From Pseudomonas sp. BGr12 (GTDB lineage: Bacteria > Pseudomonadota > Gammaproteobacteria > Pseudomonadales > Pseudomonadaceae), in the NCBI RefSeq assembly GCF_030272895.1, contig NZ_JALRNF010000037.1:5755-69754 (forward strand): a stretch of 64,000 bases of DNA, written 5' to 3'. Both the position numbers and the translations under genes were made by a program. Below, piece after piece: positions 50,524-60,299 of this stretch (position 1 is the stretch's first letter; every line of letters starts with the position of its first letter). The notes under the pieces were generated by a model. It saw nothing but the letters and a program-made list of their open reading frames with translations, was not told the DNA's origin and made no database searches.

Positions 50524-52292
50524 CCGGGCACTCGCTGGCTGTGATTCTCACGCCATTGCAGGCACTTGCCGGTCGGTTGCAGGATCAGGGTGAGCTGATT
50601 GAACAGATGGATATCGGCGTACAGGGCGAAGAAGCGATTGAGCATCTCGCCAAACAGACTGATGTCACCCTCACCGCAGAAGCCATTGGCATCCAGGGTG
50701 ACCTCGATGTCCACCCCGCGCAGCAGGAAGCCTTTTTCGAAACGCTGGATCAGGTGATGCTTGACCTCGACGATGGCCTCCAGGCGCCGACGGTTGAGTT
50801 CACTGCCCTTCCAGTCGTACAGCGCCAGGGTGCCGCGTAGCACTTCGGCGTTATCGAGCATGGGCAGGAAGTTCGAGCCCAGGTGACTGAGCACCCGCCA
50901 GTGAAAGCGATCCCGGCTGGGTGGATAACAGGGCAAGGTCGGCGCACAGAGGTTGCGCACCCGCAGATTGACCTGGCTGGTGTGCACCTGGGTCTCCAGC
51001 AAGGTGCTTTGCAGCGCCTTGCGCGGTAGCTGGCCATTGGTGCCGGTCAAGCACAATGACAACTTCTCGCCCTTGCCCGCCAGCGCCTGCTTGTCGAAGC
51101 CCTCCCCGCCCAGGATCAACCAGGTATCGTGCAAACCATTGGCACCCCGGCGCAGGCGCGTATGGAAGTAACGCTCCGGCGCCTGGTCACGCAGCATGCC
51201 GCCCTTGTGGCGAAAACTGGTAAAGGGCACGTATTCGTGGCGCACCTCATCTTCCGAGGCGGTGACCTGGTCCACCGAGTAGATCTCGGTATGGCCGTCC
51301 TGCAGGCGCATCGGCCGGAGCAGGTAATCGCTCTGCAATGGGTCGGTGCTCAGCGGGTCGGCTTCCAGGGGGAACAGATTGATCACCGGCACGGCATGCA
51401 GGCGAAGGTGTTCGGTACCGGGTACAAACCCATGGGGCCATGCCGTGTCGAACACCACCTCGAGCTCGAACCAGGGGGTACCTGCCTCGGGCGTCATCTG
51501 CTCCAGCCCGCACAGGCTCACGAACATGAACTTCTCGCGAAAGGTGAAGTACTCCAGCAGTAGTTGGTAGCCACTGAAGGCGCTGTCGCCCTTGGGCCAC
51601 AGTCGGTCCTCGTCGGCAAAACCCTTGGGCACGAAGCGTGCGTGCAGTGCGCGGCGACCGTCTTGCCCAGGCAGCCTCAGGTATATCGTCTGCGTGTTCA
51701 ACGTCAGCGCCTGGTGCAACGCACTGGCCAGCGCGGCGTCGGCGTTGAGGTAAAGCGTCAGGGCGCTGAGGTCGACCTGGCTCCAGTCACTCAACGGCCC
51801 GCAGGCAAAGCGCAAGCGCAGTAACGAACGTCCATCGGGCTCGTGGTCAAGTCGCACCGACTCCAGCGCCAGGGGCTGCAGCTTCAGGTCCTGGGTGGTG
51901 GTGTAACGACAACGGGTCTGGCGCGGCCCGATGGGATGCGACAACACCTCGAAGCCCTTGGCAATCACCATATCGCACTTCATCTGCGCCAGCTCCGGTT
52001 GCAACTCGATGATCGCCAGCGACGGGATGGTGCGCAGGTAATGGGGCCACAGCAGGCTGACCAGGCCTTCGGTCAACTCCGGCAGGTCGTCGTCGAGTTT
52101 CTCGCGCAGCCGTCCCATCAGAAAGGCAAAACCCTCGAACAAGCGCTCGACATAAGGGTCGTCCGCCCCGGGGCGATCCAGGTTCAGTTGGGCGGCACGG
52201 TCAGGGAAGGCTTGAGCAAACTCCTTGCCCGCCTCGCGCAGATAGCGCATCTCGGCATCGAAATAGCGCAGGGTCAGATTGTCGGTGTTCAC
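50520..52292 (-). CDS. tssF: T6SS baseplate protein TssF
   Basis: The 590-residue product is given from GTG 52292, which has AGGA eight bases upstream. A GTG 18 bases earlier has no ribosome site. It opens NTDNLTLRYFDAEMRYLREAGKEFAQAFP, the TssF signature, and has VERLFEGFAFLMGRLREKLDDDLPELTEGLVSLLWPHYLR. It pairs with TssG in the baseplate wedge. Unusually, tssA lies directly upstream (24 bases) instead of tssE. Confidence 0.92.
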   Translation of the reverse strand: MNTDNLTLRYFDAEMRYLREAGKEFAQAFPDRAAQLNLDRPGADDPYVERLFEGFAFLMGRLREKLDDDLPELTEGLVSLLWPHYLRTIPSLAIIELQPELAQMKCDMVIAKGFEVLSHPIGPRQTRCRYTTTQDLKLQPLALESVRLDHEPDGRSLLRLRFACGPLSDWSQVDLSALTLYLNADAALASALHQALTLNTQTIYLRLPGQDGRRALHARFVPKGFADEDRLWPKGDSAFSGYQLLLEYFTFREKFMFVSLCGLEQMTPEAGTPWFELEVVFDTAWPHGFVPGTEHLRLHAVPVINLFPLEADPLSTDPLQSDYLLRPMRLQDGHTEIYSVDQVTASEDEVRHEYVPFTSFRHKGGMLRDQAPERYFHTRLRRGANGLHDTWLILGGEGFDKQALAGKGEKLSLCLTGTNGQLPRKALQSTLLETQVHTSQVNLRVRNLCAPTLPCYPPSRDRFHWRVLSHLGSNFLPMLDNAEVLRGTLALYDWKGSELNRRRLEAIVEVKHHLIQRFEKGFLLRGVDIEVTLDANGFCGEGDISLFGEMLNRFFALYADIHLFNQLTLILQPTGKCLQWRENHSQRVPG

Positions 52293-52316
52293 AGTGAAAA
52301 TCCTGGTCACTCGGGT

Positions 52317-53903
52317 TTAGCCGCACAGCACGGCGGCGCGTACAGGGTCGATGGCTACCAGTCCGGCCAGCAGGGCGTCCATTCGCCGAGCCAGCGCAGG
52401 CTTGTCGACATCGTTGCGTTGCGACCTCAGGCGCAGCAGCTTCAGCAGGCGCGCCTTGACCTCAAAATCAAGCGCTGGCTCCCACTCGGTCATAGCCTGG
52501 CGCCGGGCAGTGACCTCAAGGTCGTCGAGCAGGTGGACGGCAAGTTCGCTCTTGCCGTATTGCTCGGCGACCCGCGCCATCAGCAGGCGCAGCAGCCAAC
52601 GTTGGCGTCCGCTGCGCACCTCGGGGCGCGCGGCGAGCCAGCCCAGCGCCCGCTCGACCCCTTCGCTGTCGGCCTGCGCCAGGGCTTCGTCTTCCAGGGC
52701 GAGGATTTCGCTGTCCGCCGAGGCAGGTGCAATCGCCGGCGCAGCCAACCACTGCGCGGAGCGATTGGCGCTGACCTGCTGGGTGATCCACTCGCGGGTG
52801 GTCGGCTCGGCGAACGGGCTTGCGTCGCTCCAGCTCTGCAGCTCCAGGCCTGGCAGGCGCTCGAGGAACATGCCCAGGTCGCGTTCGACGATATCCGCCC
52901 AGCTGCCTGCCGGCGCGGGTTGCTTGCCCAGTGCCTGATGCAGGTACCATTGCAGGTCCAGCCAGAAGTGGTTCACGCCCTCGGCAAAGACCTTCTCTAC
53001 CTGAACAAGCAGTTCATCCCAGCGCTGTTGCAGGTACAAGCGCTTGAGTTGCGCCCGGTATTCGCTGCGCGGCGGTGCCAGACGGGTGATGCCGTTGGCA
53101 TCCTGCGGCGGGGGCTGGTGCACCGTGTCCCAGCGCAGGCTTTTCATCAAACGGTGTGCCGCCAGCCAGCCCTCGGGCTGTTCGCGCAGGTAGCCGGCCA
53201 TCAATCGACCGGCGTCCAGCAGGTCGCGTCCGGACTGGATGGCCGCGACACTCGGGCCGGCGACGTGAACACTCGATACCTGACTGGCACTGGTCTGCGG
53301 TACCACCGCGTCGACACCGCCACTTTGCGTCAGGCGTATGGACAGCGCACTGCACAGTCCGCCCAGGCTCGGGCGCTGGTCCTGCGGCCAGGCAGCAAGA
53401 CCGTGCTCCAGCCAGGCCAGTGCCGCGACCGTACATTGCGCTTCGACCTTCACTACTTGCGGAAAACGCGACAGGCAATCGAGTACCTTGGCGCTGGCCA
53501 GCCACTCCAGGGCTGCCTTGCGGCCGTTGGGCCGGGTCGGCAGTACCGTGGCCGGATAACGCTCGATCAGTGCGGCCAGCAGGTTGAGCCCATCGGCGAG
53601 ACCGGCTTCGCCGTCCCTGTGCAAACGCGCCCAGAGGTAATAGGTGACCACCCGCAGGTCCTTGCAGGTCTGGCTGAGCAACTGCTGGGCCAGTTGCACG
53701 ACCCGCTCGGTGTCCGCTCCGGAAAGCTTGTTGACCTCCGCGCGCATGCGCTGGAAATCGTCGTTGTAGCCTGGGTCCTGCCCCACGGGCTCATGCTCGC
53801 TGATGGGCTGCAACCAAGCCTCCCAGCGTTGCCCCTGGTCACGGGCAAGCGCCAGTGGATCCCGGTCGCCCAGGCAAGTTTCGATCAATGACTGCAGGTT
53901 CAT
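52317..53903 (-). CDS. tssA: T6SS sheath-assembly cap protein TssA (ImpA family)
   Basis: The 528-residue product has the ImpA_N domain (about 25-150) with DLRVVTYYLWARLHRDGEAGLADGLNLLAALIERYPATVLP. Long helical middle and C-terminal regions follow. Length suggests the long TssA class. TssA binds the baseplate and coordinates tail polymerisation. Its start codon overlaps the tssM stop (ATGA). Confidence 0.88.
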   Translation of the reverse strand: MNLQSLIETCLGDRDPLALARDQGQRWEAWLQPISEHEPVGQDPGYNDDFQRMRAEVNKLSGADTERVVQLAQQLLSQTCKDLRVVTYYLWARLHRDGEAGLADGLNLLAALIERYPATVLPTRPNGRKAALEWLASAKVLDCLSRFPQVVKVEAQCTVAALAWLEHGLAAWPQDQRPSLGGLCSALSIRLTQSGGVDAVVPQTSASQVSSVHVAGPSVAAIQSGRDLLDAGRLMAGYLREQPEGWLAAHRLMKSLRWDTVHQPPPQDANGITRLAPPRSEYRAQLKRLYLQQRWDELLVQVEKVFAEGVNHFWLDLQWYLHQALGKQPAPAGSWADIVERDLGMFLERLPGLELQSWSDASPFAEPTTREWITQQVSANRSAQWLAAPAIAPASADSEILALEDEALAQADSEGVERALGWLAARPEVRSGRQRWLLRLLMARVAEQYGKSELAVHLLDDLEVTARRQAMTEWEPALDFEVKARLLKLLRLRSQRNDVDKPALARRMDALLAGLVAIDPVRAAVLCG

Positions 53904-56900
53904 TCATGGCTCCCGTTGTACGCATAAGCGGGCACCGCCCCCCCCTCCTCCATGAAGATCCGTGGCGGAAGCGTGAAGCCACGCAGCTTGAGCAGCGCCA
54001 GCGGCCCGGCCCCCAGCTCGGTGCGCAGGTGCCAGGTCAGGCCCAGGCCGTCGGGGGCTTTGAGCACCAGGCGGTAGCGGCTGTCGCCATCGTCCAGCGG
54101 CGTCACCTGGGCCTGCTCCAGCCAGCGGATCAGGCCCCAGGTGCCCTGGTAGTCGCCGAACAGCCGCTCACCGCTGTCCACGCTGGTCCAGGTCAGGCTG
54201 GTGCCCGGCCGGTCGCTCAAGCCCGGCCAGGCGAAGCGCTGCCAGCTTTCCTTCTGGTTGAAGTAATGGTGGGCCTGGCCGTCGAGGACGAAGCGGGTCT
54301 GCACCACATCGCGCACCGGCTTGCCGCTCAGCTCGAAGCTCAGGCCCATGCCGCCGTCGGTGTAGAGCACGTCGGCCAGTTGGCTGAGCTGGTTGATCGC
54401 CGCCAGAAACCGCGGCTCGAAGCGCAGCCCCTGGCTGTGCCGCGGGTCGGCCAGCCAGCGGCTGCCTTCCTTGCGCAGCACCCCGCCCAGCTCGCGCTGG
54501 AGGAACTGCTCGATACGCCCGGCGTCGGCGCGGATCATCTGCCCGAGCATCGGCAGCGAGGCATCGCTGCCGGTGGCGGCGAACGGGTAGCGGCCGGTGA
54601 ACGCGCCCTGCCAGTCGCTGACGATCGCGCGTTGCCACTGGCGATTGAGGCCCGCCGCCGACGGCTGCAGCACCCGCTGCCAGGCCTGCTCCAAGGGCTG
54701 GACGAACAGCGTCTGGCCTACCCCGCCCCACTGCGCGCCGAGGCTGGCGGCGATCAGGCTGCCGTAGTCGCGGGTGTCGGTGAGGTCCACGCCCTTGCCC
54801 TGGAACACCGTCTGCGCCAGGGCCTGGGTCATCGCCTGGGGGTCGCTGGCGTTGCTCACCTGCTGCAGTTTCAGGCGCACGCTGGTCACCCGGGTGAGGA
54901 AGCTGTGCAGGCTGAGGCTGTCGGCGCTGTTCCGGACCTCGGCATCCTTGCCCAGCAGGCTCAGCAACGGGCCGAAGGTGGGCGCCAAGGGGCCGGCGGG
55001 TAACGACTCCATCAGCACCGAGCTGTCCTCGCCGACCAGCTGGCGCGCCGACGCCAGCAGTGAGTCGGCCAGGGCCTGGCCGCGGCTGCCGGCCTGGCCC
55101 TGGTAGGCCAGGCTGTTCATCAGCGCGATCAGCGGCGACTGGCGCGCATCGCTCATCAGGGTCAACTGCTCGATCACCTCGGCCAGGCTCGCGGCCGGCT
55201 GCCAGCGCAGGCTGTTGAGAAAGTCCAGCCAGGCGTTGGAGTAGTCCTCGAAGTAGCGGGCGGTCAGGCGTTCGCGCAGTTGCTCGGGGCTCAGGGTGGC
55301 GGCGATGTCGCCGGGGTTGTCGCTGAGCACCCAGTCGATCTGCTCGCGGCGGGCGCTGGCGATGGTCTCGATCGCCGCGCGCACCTGGCCTTCCCAGGCC
55401 TGGCGGGTGAACACCCCCGGCACGCTGGCGCGTGCACTGAACAGCCGCTGGGCCTCGGTGTCGCCGACCAGTTGTGCCAGGCCCAGGGCCGGGTACTGCG
55501 GGCCGACCTGGTCGAGCACCTGCTGGTACAGGCTGGCCTCGGCATTGCGTTGGCCGAGCTGGCCGAGCAGCGCCTGGCGGACCTGGGCGACCAGCGCCGC
55601 ATCGGCTTCGATGGCCCAGGCCGGGTTCGCCGCCAGCTGTTCGCCGTAGAACTGCCACAGCGCCGGTTGCTCGGCACCCAGGGTCTTGACCAGGAACGCC
55701 GCGTCGGCCTTGGTCGGCTGCGCCAGCATCAGGTAGGCCTTGAGCTGGTCGTAGGCCGTGGCGGCGCGTTCGGCGCGGGCGGGACTGTCGACGGGCAGTT
55801 CGACCCAGGCCTGCAGTTGCCGCTGCAGCCTGGCCACCGCCGGGTCGCGCAGCAGGCGCTGGTTGGCCTCGACATAGCGTGGCCACAGGCTGTCGAGCAG
55901 CGCCGGGGTCTGGTCGAGGCCGAAGCGCTGGTGCCAGGGCGCGCCGTGTTGACGGCGGTAGGCCAGGCGGTCCAGCTCGCGTACCAGCTCACGGAGGGCC
56001 TGAACCTGTCCAGTGCCGGCAGGCGCGGTTTGCTCCAGGATCGCCAGCGAGTCCTGGACATGCAGAATGACCGCGCGGTTGCTGGCGAACGACAGCAGCA
56101 TCCCGGCGCCCCACAGCGCCGCCAGGCCCAGCGCCAGGGCGTAGCCGAGGCGTGGCAGCGGCCAGCCCAGGCGGCGGCCAGGGTGCGCCGGCTCAGCGAG
56201 TACCCCGGCCCAGGCCGGGTCCTGCGGCCAGTGGTGCTTGAGCCCATGCCTGGCGACCTTCGCCAGCGGCAGGCTGAACCACAACCCGCGCAGCGGCACG
56301 CCGCGGGCGAACTCACCGAGCAGCGGCGCCAGGGCCTTTTGCCAGCGACCAATGCTCTCGGCCTGCAGGTCGCGGGCCAGGCGCAGGAGAAAGTCGTGGG
56401 CCATGTTGCCGTTGACCTGCGTCCAGCCCAGTTGGCGCAGGGGCTGTTGCAGCTGAGTCAGTTGCTCTTGCAGCTGTGCCGAGGTGAGGCGCGCCGGCAA
56501 GCGGCAACCCACCGCCTGGGTGGCGCGCCCGGCCTGCTCCCAAGTACTGGCGCAGACCTGCCACAGGTGCAGCGGCAGGTGCCAGTGCAGGGCCTTGGCC
56601 AGGTTGCGCAGGCGCCGGGCAGCGATGGCCAGGGCCGTGGCGTCCTGGCTCTGGGCGCTGTCCAGCGCCCAGACCACGCCGTCCAGGGCGCACCAGCGGC
56701 TCAGTGCCTGCCACAGCTGGAGGCTGTCGGCGCTGAATTCGGCCTGCAGGCTGCCGCCGTGCAGCAGCAGGGTGTTGTCGCCTTCGAGCCACCCTTCCTC
56801 GGCCAGGCCGGGGGCGATGGCGGCGATCTGCTCGGGTTCGCCGACGACCAGCAGCAGGCGGACTTTGCGGCGCCAGAAAAGGCCGTAGTGGTCGCGTAGG

Positions 56901-57193
56901 TGCTGATGGATGGCATCCTTGGCAGGCTCACTGCTGGCAGGCTCAGGCAGCGGCCGCAAAAATGTCTGCTGAACGCGAGAGAAGAACTCCAGTGCCGCCA
57001 GCCTCTTGATCCCGACTATGCCAAGGCCATCCAGGAGCAAGATAAGCAGACACGCCAGCAGTAACCCGGCGGTCCATTGCAGTCGACTCACTTCATCCGC
57101 TAATGCAACGATTGGATTGTCGATCCAGATCAGCAGCCCCCCGACTGCAAACAGACAAAAGACCAGGATCCAGACACTGATTTGCTTATTCAT
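53900..57193 (-). CDS. tssM: T6SS inner-membrane protein TssM (IcmF family)
   Basis: The 1097-residue product starts at ATG 57193 with AAGGAAAAG upstream. Membrane helices lie near 7-25, 38-58 and 370-390. The long periplasmic IcmF/DUF1215 region has WLDFLNSLRWQPAASLAEVIEQLTLMSDARQSPLIALMNSL and SWQRFAWPGLSDRPGTSLTW. No Walker A P-loop is visible in the cytoplasmic part. TssM spans the periplasm and joins TssJ with TssL. TssL is not in the window. Confidence 0.93.
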   Translation of the reverse strand: MNKQISVWILVFCLFAVGGLLIWIDNPIVALADEVSRLQWTAGLLLACLLILLLDGLGIVGIKRLAALEFFSRVQQTFLRPLPEPASSEPAKDAIHQHLRDHYGLFWRRKVRLLLVVGEPEQIAAIAPGLAEEGWLEGDNTLLLHGGSLQAEFSADSLQLWQALSRWCALDGVVWALDSAQSQDATALAIAARRLRNLAKALHWHLPLHLWQVCASTWEQAGRATQAVGCRLPARLTSAQLQEQLTQLQQPLRQLGWTQVNGNMAHDFLLRLARDLQAESIGRWQKALAPLLGEFARGVPLRGLWFSLPLAKVARHGLKHHWPQDPAWAGVLAEPAHPGRRLGWPLPRLGYALALGLAALWGAGMLLSFASNRAVILHVQDSLAILEQTAPAGTGQVQALRELVRELDRLAYRRQHGAPWHQRFGLDQTPALLDSLWPRYVEANQRLLRDPAVARLQRQLQAWVELPVDSPARAERAATAYDQLKAYLMLAQPTKADAAFLVKTLGAEQPALWQFYGEQLAANPAWAIEADAALVAQVRQALLGQLGQRNAEASLYQQVLDQVGPQYPALGLAQLVGDTEAQRLFSARASVPGVFTRQAWEGQVRAAIETIASARREQIDWVLSDNPGDIAATLSPEQLRERLTARYFEDYSNAWLDFLNSLRWQPAASLAEVIEQLTLMSDARQSPLIALMNSLAYQGQAGSRGQALADSLLASARQLVGEDSSVLMESLPAGPLAPTFGPLLSLLGKDAEVRNSADSLSLHSFLTRVTSVRLKLQQVSNASDPQAMTQALAQTVFQGKGVDLTDTRDYGSLIAASLGAQWGGVGQTLFVQPLEQAWQRVLQPSAAGLNRQWQRAIVSDWQGAFTGRYPFAATGSDASLPMLGQMIRADAGRIEQFLQRELGGVLRKEGSRWLADPRHSQGLRFEPRFLAAINQLSQLADVLYTDGGMGLSFELSGKPVRDVVQTRFVLDGQAHHYFNQKESWQRFAWPGLSDRPGTSLTWTSVDSGERLFGDYQGTWGLIRWLEQAQVTPLDDGDSRYRLVLKAPDGLGLTWHLRTELGAGPLALLKLRGFTLPPRIFMEEGGAVPAYAYNGSHE

Positions 57194-57215
57194 CACTTTT
57201 CCTTGCAGCACATCA

Positions 57216-58403
57216 TCAGGCCGGTCGCACGACACACCAGTGCGGTGTGGCATCCTGCAACATGACCAATTGCGGCTGGCTGTCAGCCACTGCCTGCTCG
57301 CTGGCGATGATCATGGCGATATTGCCGACCGCGCTGGCCGGCAACCCGAACGAGTCGTCCAGTCGATTGCATTTTTCACTGTCGAGCGGATAGCCGGTGC
57401 CGCTCATGACAATGTTCATTTCACTCAGCAAGGCGTCGGGCACCTGCAACTGCCAAGTAAAAAACTCGGAGGTCGTGTTTTCAATCCGCCCCCAACACAG
57501 CACGTCCTGTACGGAGCCGGCCTGGCTACTCATTGATACGGGGCGATGAATCCAGGCCGAAGGTTCTGGCCCCTGCCCGGCACACCGCTCAGCGAGCGCG
57601 AGCAACACCGCTGAAACCGATTCGGCTTGTTCGGCGACGGGCTCGGCGAACAAGTTGATCTCGATGGACAACAACAGTGCGGGCGCCCCGAGCTCGTCGA
57701 GCCAGGTATCCAGCCAGAACAGGCCGTCGTCCTGCGTTGCGAATATCACCTGCTCAACAGCCATGTCGTCGCTTGCACAGGAGTGCCACACCGCCAGCAC
57801 CTCGGCGTCCGTCAACAGCTGGTTGTGCCTGATGCGCACCAGTACCGGAGCCTTGAGCCGCAGCAAGTCCTCGTCCAACCCCCGCATTACCTGTTGCAGC
57901 ACGCCCTGCAACCGTTGCACACCGGATTGCCCCGCGGTCTGCTGCATAGGGTGAGGCAGCCGGCTCAGGCGCAAGGTCGTCAACCGCTGCGGTAAATAAA
58001 CCGGTTGCAAAGGCGTGCTGCCGCTACGCAGGGCCTGGGCCAGGCGGTTGTTGCCAGCGGGGGAGCAGTACGACGTTGCCAATACGGCAATGGCACGCTG
58101 GCCCTGGCGGATCAAGGCGTGTTCCTGCTGCCCGTGGCTTTGGTTCCAGCCCTGGGCAAAGTTGTACTGGCGCTCGTAGGCCAGCAGACGCAAGGCGAAC
58201 ACCAGCACCCCCGAGAGCATGGGAAAAACCACCGCGCAGCACCAGAACCAGGCCGAATTGCGCGATTGATCGCCAGGCCAGAACAACACCACCAAGCCGC
58301 TGCACAACAAGGTGATCAGCAGCATCACCAGGCTCCAGCGCCCCTTGCCCGGGGGCGTCGGAAGCTGGACCTTGTCGGGTAAGGCACGCAGGTCCACCGT
58401 CAC
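57216..58403 (-). CDS. T6SS-associated membrane protein of unknown function
   Basis: The 395-residue product starts at GTG 58403, with GGAGG seven bases upstream. Two N-terminal membrane helices (about 25-42 and 52-72) are followed by a large, mostly cytoplasmic or periplasmic domain. It has no motif I recognise. It lies 22 bases upstream of tssM and in the same direction, so it probably belongs to the membrane complex or accompanies TssM. Two Trp/Cys-rich spots (VWHSCASDDMA, VLCWGRIEN) are visible. I do not assign a function. Confidence 0.6.
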   Translation of the reverse strand: MTVDLRALPDKVQLPTPPGKGRWSLVMLLITLLCSGLVVLFWPGDQSRNSAWFWCCAVVFPMLSGVLVFALRLLAYERQYNFAQGWNQSHGQQEHALIRQGQRAIAVLATSYCSPAGNNRLAQALRSGSTPLQPVYLPQRLTTLRLSRLPHPMQQTAGQSGVQRLQGVLQQVMRGLDEDLLRLKAPVLVRIRHNQLLTDAEVLAVWHSCASDDMAVEQVIFATQDDGLFWLDTWLDELGAPALLLSIEINLFAEPVAEQAESVSAVLLALAERCAGQGPEPSAWIHRPVSMSSQAGSVQDVLCWGRIENTTSEFFTWQLQVPDALLSEMNIVMSGTGYPLDSEKCNRLDDSFGLPASAVGNIAMIIASEQAVADSQPQLVMLQDATPHWCVVRPA

Positions 58404-58439
58404 GTTACTGCCTCCACATCCATGAGCACGACACGGCGA

Positions 58440-59138
58440 TCAACCCGCGGCCTTGGGAAGGAATGAAATATCGACATGGTATTTCTTGGGGTTGTTTCGC
58501 TCGATGAGTACCCGGATGGATTCGTCCTTTATATAGAGGGAAGGATCGAACCAGATGTTCTCGCTTTGGAACATGTGTACTTGCGAAGTCTGTGGATTGA
58601 GCCACTGGCACATGATCAGGTAAGGGTTTCGGCCATTGACCGAGAGACGAAAATTGCGCTCGACGGACTGAAACTTCGCTTCGATTGCCACGCCATTTTT
58701 TTGCAAGTAGGCGTGCTTGCGTGTTCTCAGCCGACCGATCGTGACCATAAGCATGCCAATAAATAAGAAGGGGCCTCCGATCACGGCCAGGACCAGGCTC
58801 ACGCCCCAAAGGGCAAAAAAGGCATCGACCTTGGCATCTTCAGGATGTTCGGCCGCGTACAACACCCGGACTTCTTCGCCGACTAAAAAGGTAGGCGGAT
58901 TGCTTCCCGCATTGGACCTGAACTCGAAAGAGCGGCCCTCTTCGTCGAGAAACTGTATGACCGGATAAAAACTGACAGAGTCACTACTTCTACTTTTCAC
59001 CAATGCCACAACCTTACCTGACGCAGGCACGGCTTCATCGAGAAAATCGCTTGAGCTTTTGTAGGCGGCGGCTGCGCCTAACAGCGACAGGACACCGATT
59101 GTGGAAAATACATACTTGATCACTGACAACACTTTCAT
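58440..59138 (-). CDS. DUF3592 family membrane protein
   Basis: The 232-residue product has membrane helices near 8-26 and 108-130. A DUF3592 extracytoplasmic domain lies between them (VKSRSSDSVSFYPVIQFLDEEGRSFEFRSNAGS and EEVRVLYAAEHPEDAKVD). A second beta domain follows the last helix. GGAGGTGCT precedes the ATG. Function is unknown. It lies between the effector/lipoprotein pair and the T6SS structural genes and may be an accessory or immunity protein. Confidence 0.8.
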   Translation of the reverse strand: MKVLSVIKYVFSTIGVLSLLGAAAAYKSSSDFLDEAVPASGKVVALVKSRSSDSVSFYPVIQFLDEEGRSFEFRSNAGSNPPTFLVGEEVRVLYAAEHPEDAKVDAFFALWGVSLVLAVIGGPFLFIGMLMVTIGRLRTRKHAYLQKNGVAIEAKFQSVERNFRLSVNGRNPYLIMCQWLNPQTSQVHMFQSENIWFDPSLYIKDESIRVLIERNNPKKYHVDISFLPKAAG

Positions 59139-59245
59139 AGCACCTCCTGGCCAACGGCAACAGTGAAGCCGTCATCGACAAAGAAAAATCAAAAGACACT
59201 CACAAAAAAACACTCACTTTGAGGGCGAGCCAGTCGCCACCCCAC

Positions 59246-60277
59246 TCAACTAACGGGCTTCGGACTATTCACAACGCAACGTGCAGTTTTATTTGTTATG
59301 AAAAGAACCTCTTCATCCACCCCCAAGCTTTGACGATACCCATCCGGATTCATGTAGCTTCGCTGAACATTGACCCCTCCCCCCCACGTCGGATCAGCAT
59401 AAGCAACACCCCGCAGAACTTTGGCGTGCTTATTATTGGAGGCTAACCCTTTGAATACTGGCTCATCAGGCCCTTGCGGATCTTTTACCGGAGAGTAACT
59501 ATAATAATCAGGATCGTACCAATCCTTGACCCACTCCAGGCCATTATCGGACATCGCGTATAACCCCAATGGATTAGGAGGAAACCTATCTACTGGCAAG
59601 GGTGTAAAGGTGCCCGTCTTCCATCCCATCTCCTTGGCATAGGCTGCCCGATCCCACGAACTGGAAATATTAATCCCCCTGGGGCCGCTCTCCCAATTCC
59701 TGGTTACAGGGTCATTAGTTGCCTTGTAGGTGCCATCATCCGTGGCCACCATCAAAAATTGGCCTCGGCTGCGTGCTGCATACTCCCATTGTGCCTCCGT
59801 AGGCAAGGTAATAGGCAATTTACTGACACGTGCCAACCAGCTGCAGTATTGCTCTGCCTCATACCAGTCCAGGTGTGCAGGTGTATTCGGTGGCGTATTT
59901 CTATCTCTCCAGTCCCTTTCATCCCACTCACCTACAACTCTCAACTGCAATCCGTTACTTCTCAAGTAAAACTGATAGGCCCGATTGGTAATCTTGAACT
60001 TGTCGACTGAATAGTTACTGAGCTCTACTCGATGCAACGGCTTACTATCTTCATCAGCATCATAAGGCAGTCGTTCCGACCCATACTGCAGACCATAGTC
60101 CCCCATCAGAAACTCACCGCCCTCAACGAAAACAAAATTGCTTATTGCCTCACCAATGAACCGACGTAGATCTTCCTGAGCAACACTTTCTTCAGCCCCA
60201 CTTACTGATTTGACGTTATCGCAACCAACCAAAACCGAGACAACCATCAACCCAACACAAAAAAACCGGGAAGACAT
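59246..60277 (-). CDS. SUMF1/formylglycine-generating-enzyme-fold lipoprotein, candidate immunity protein
   Basis: The 343-residue product starts at ATG 60277, preceded by AGGAGG. Lipobox LVGC gives a lipidated Cys at 19. The SUMF1 fold is shown by FVFVEGGEFLMGDYG, VDKFKITNRAYQFYL, LDWYEAEQYCSWLARVSKLPITLPTEAQWEYAARS, and NGLEWVKDWYDPDYY near the end. The paired copper/active-site cysteines of true FGE are not evident. Base composition is AT-rich, like the end of the adjacent effector. Position 22 bases after the effector suggests a periplasmic immunity protein; other T6SS loci also carry SUMF1 lipoproteins. Confidence 0.7.
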   Translation of the reverse strand: MSSRFFCVGLMVVSVLVGCDNVKSVSGAEESVAQEDLRRFIGEAISNFVFVEGGEFLMGDYGLQYGSERLPYDADEDSKPLHRVELSNYSVDKFKITNRAYQFYLRSNGLQLRVVGEWDERDWRDRNTPPNTPAHLDWYEAEQYCSWLARVSKLPITLPTEAQWEYAARSRGQFLMVATDDGTYKATNDPVTRNWESGPRGINISSSWDRAAYAKEMGWKTGTFTPLPVDRFPPNPLGLYAMSDNGLEWVKDWYDPDYYSYSPVKDPQGPDEPVFKGLASNNKHAKVLRGVAYADPTWGGGVNVQRSYMNPDGYRQSLGVDEEVLFITNKTARCVVNSPKPVS

Positions 60278-60299
60278 ACGACCTCCTGAATCTAGCCAA

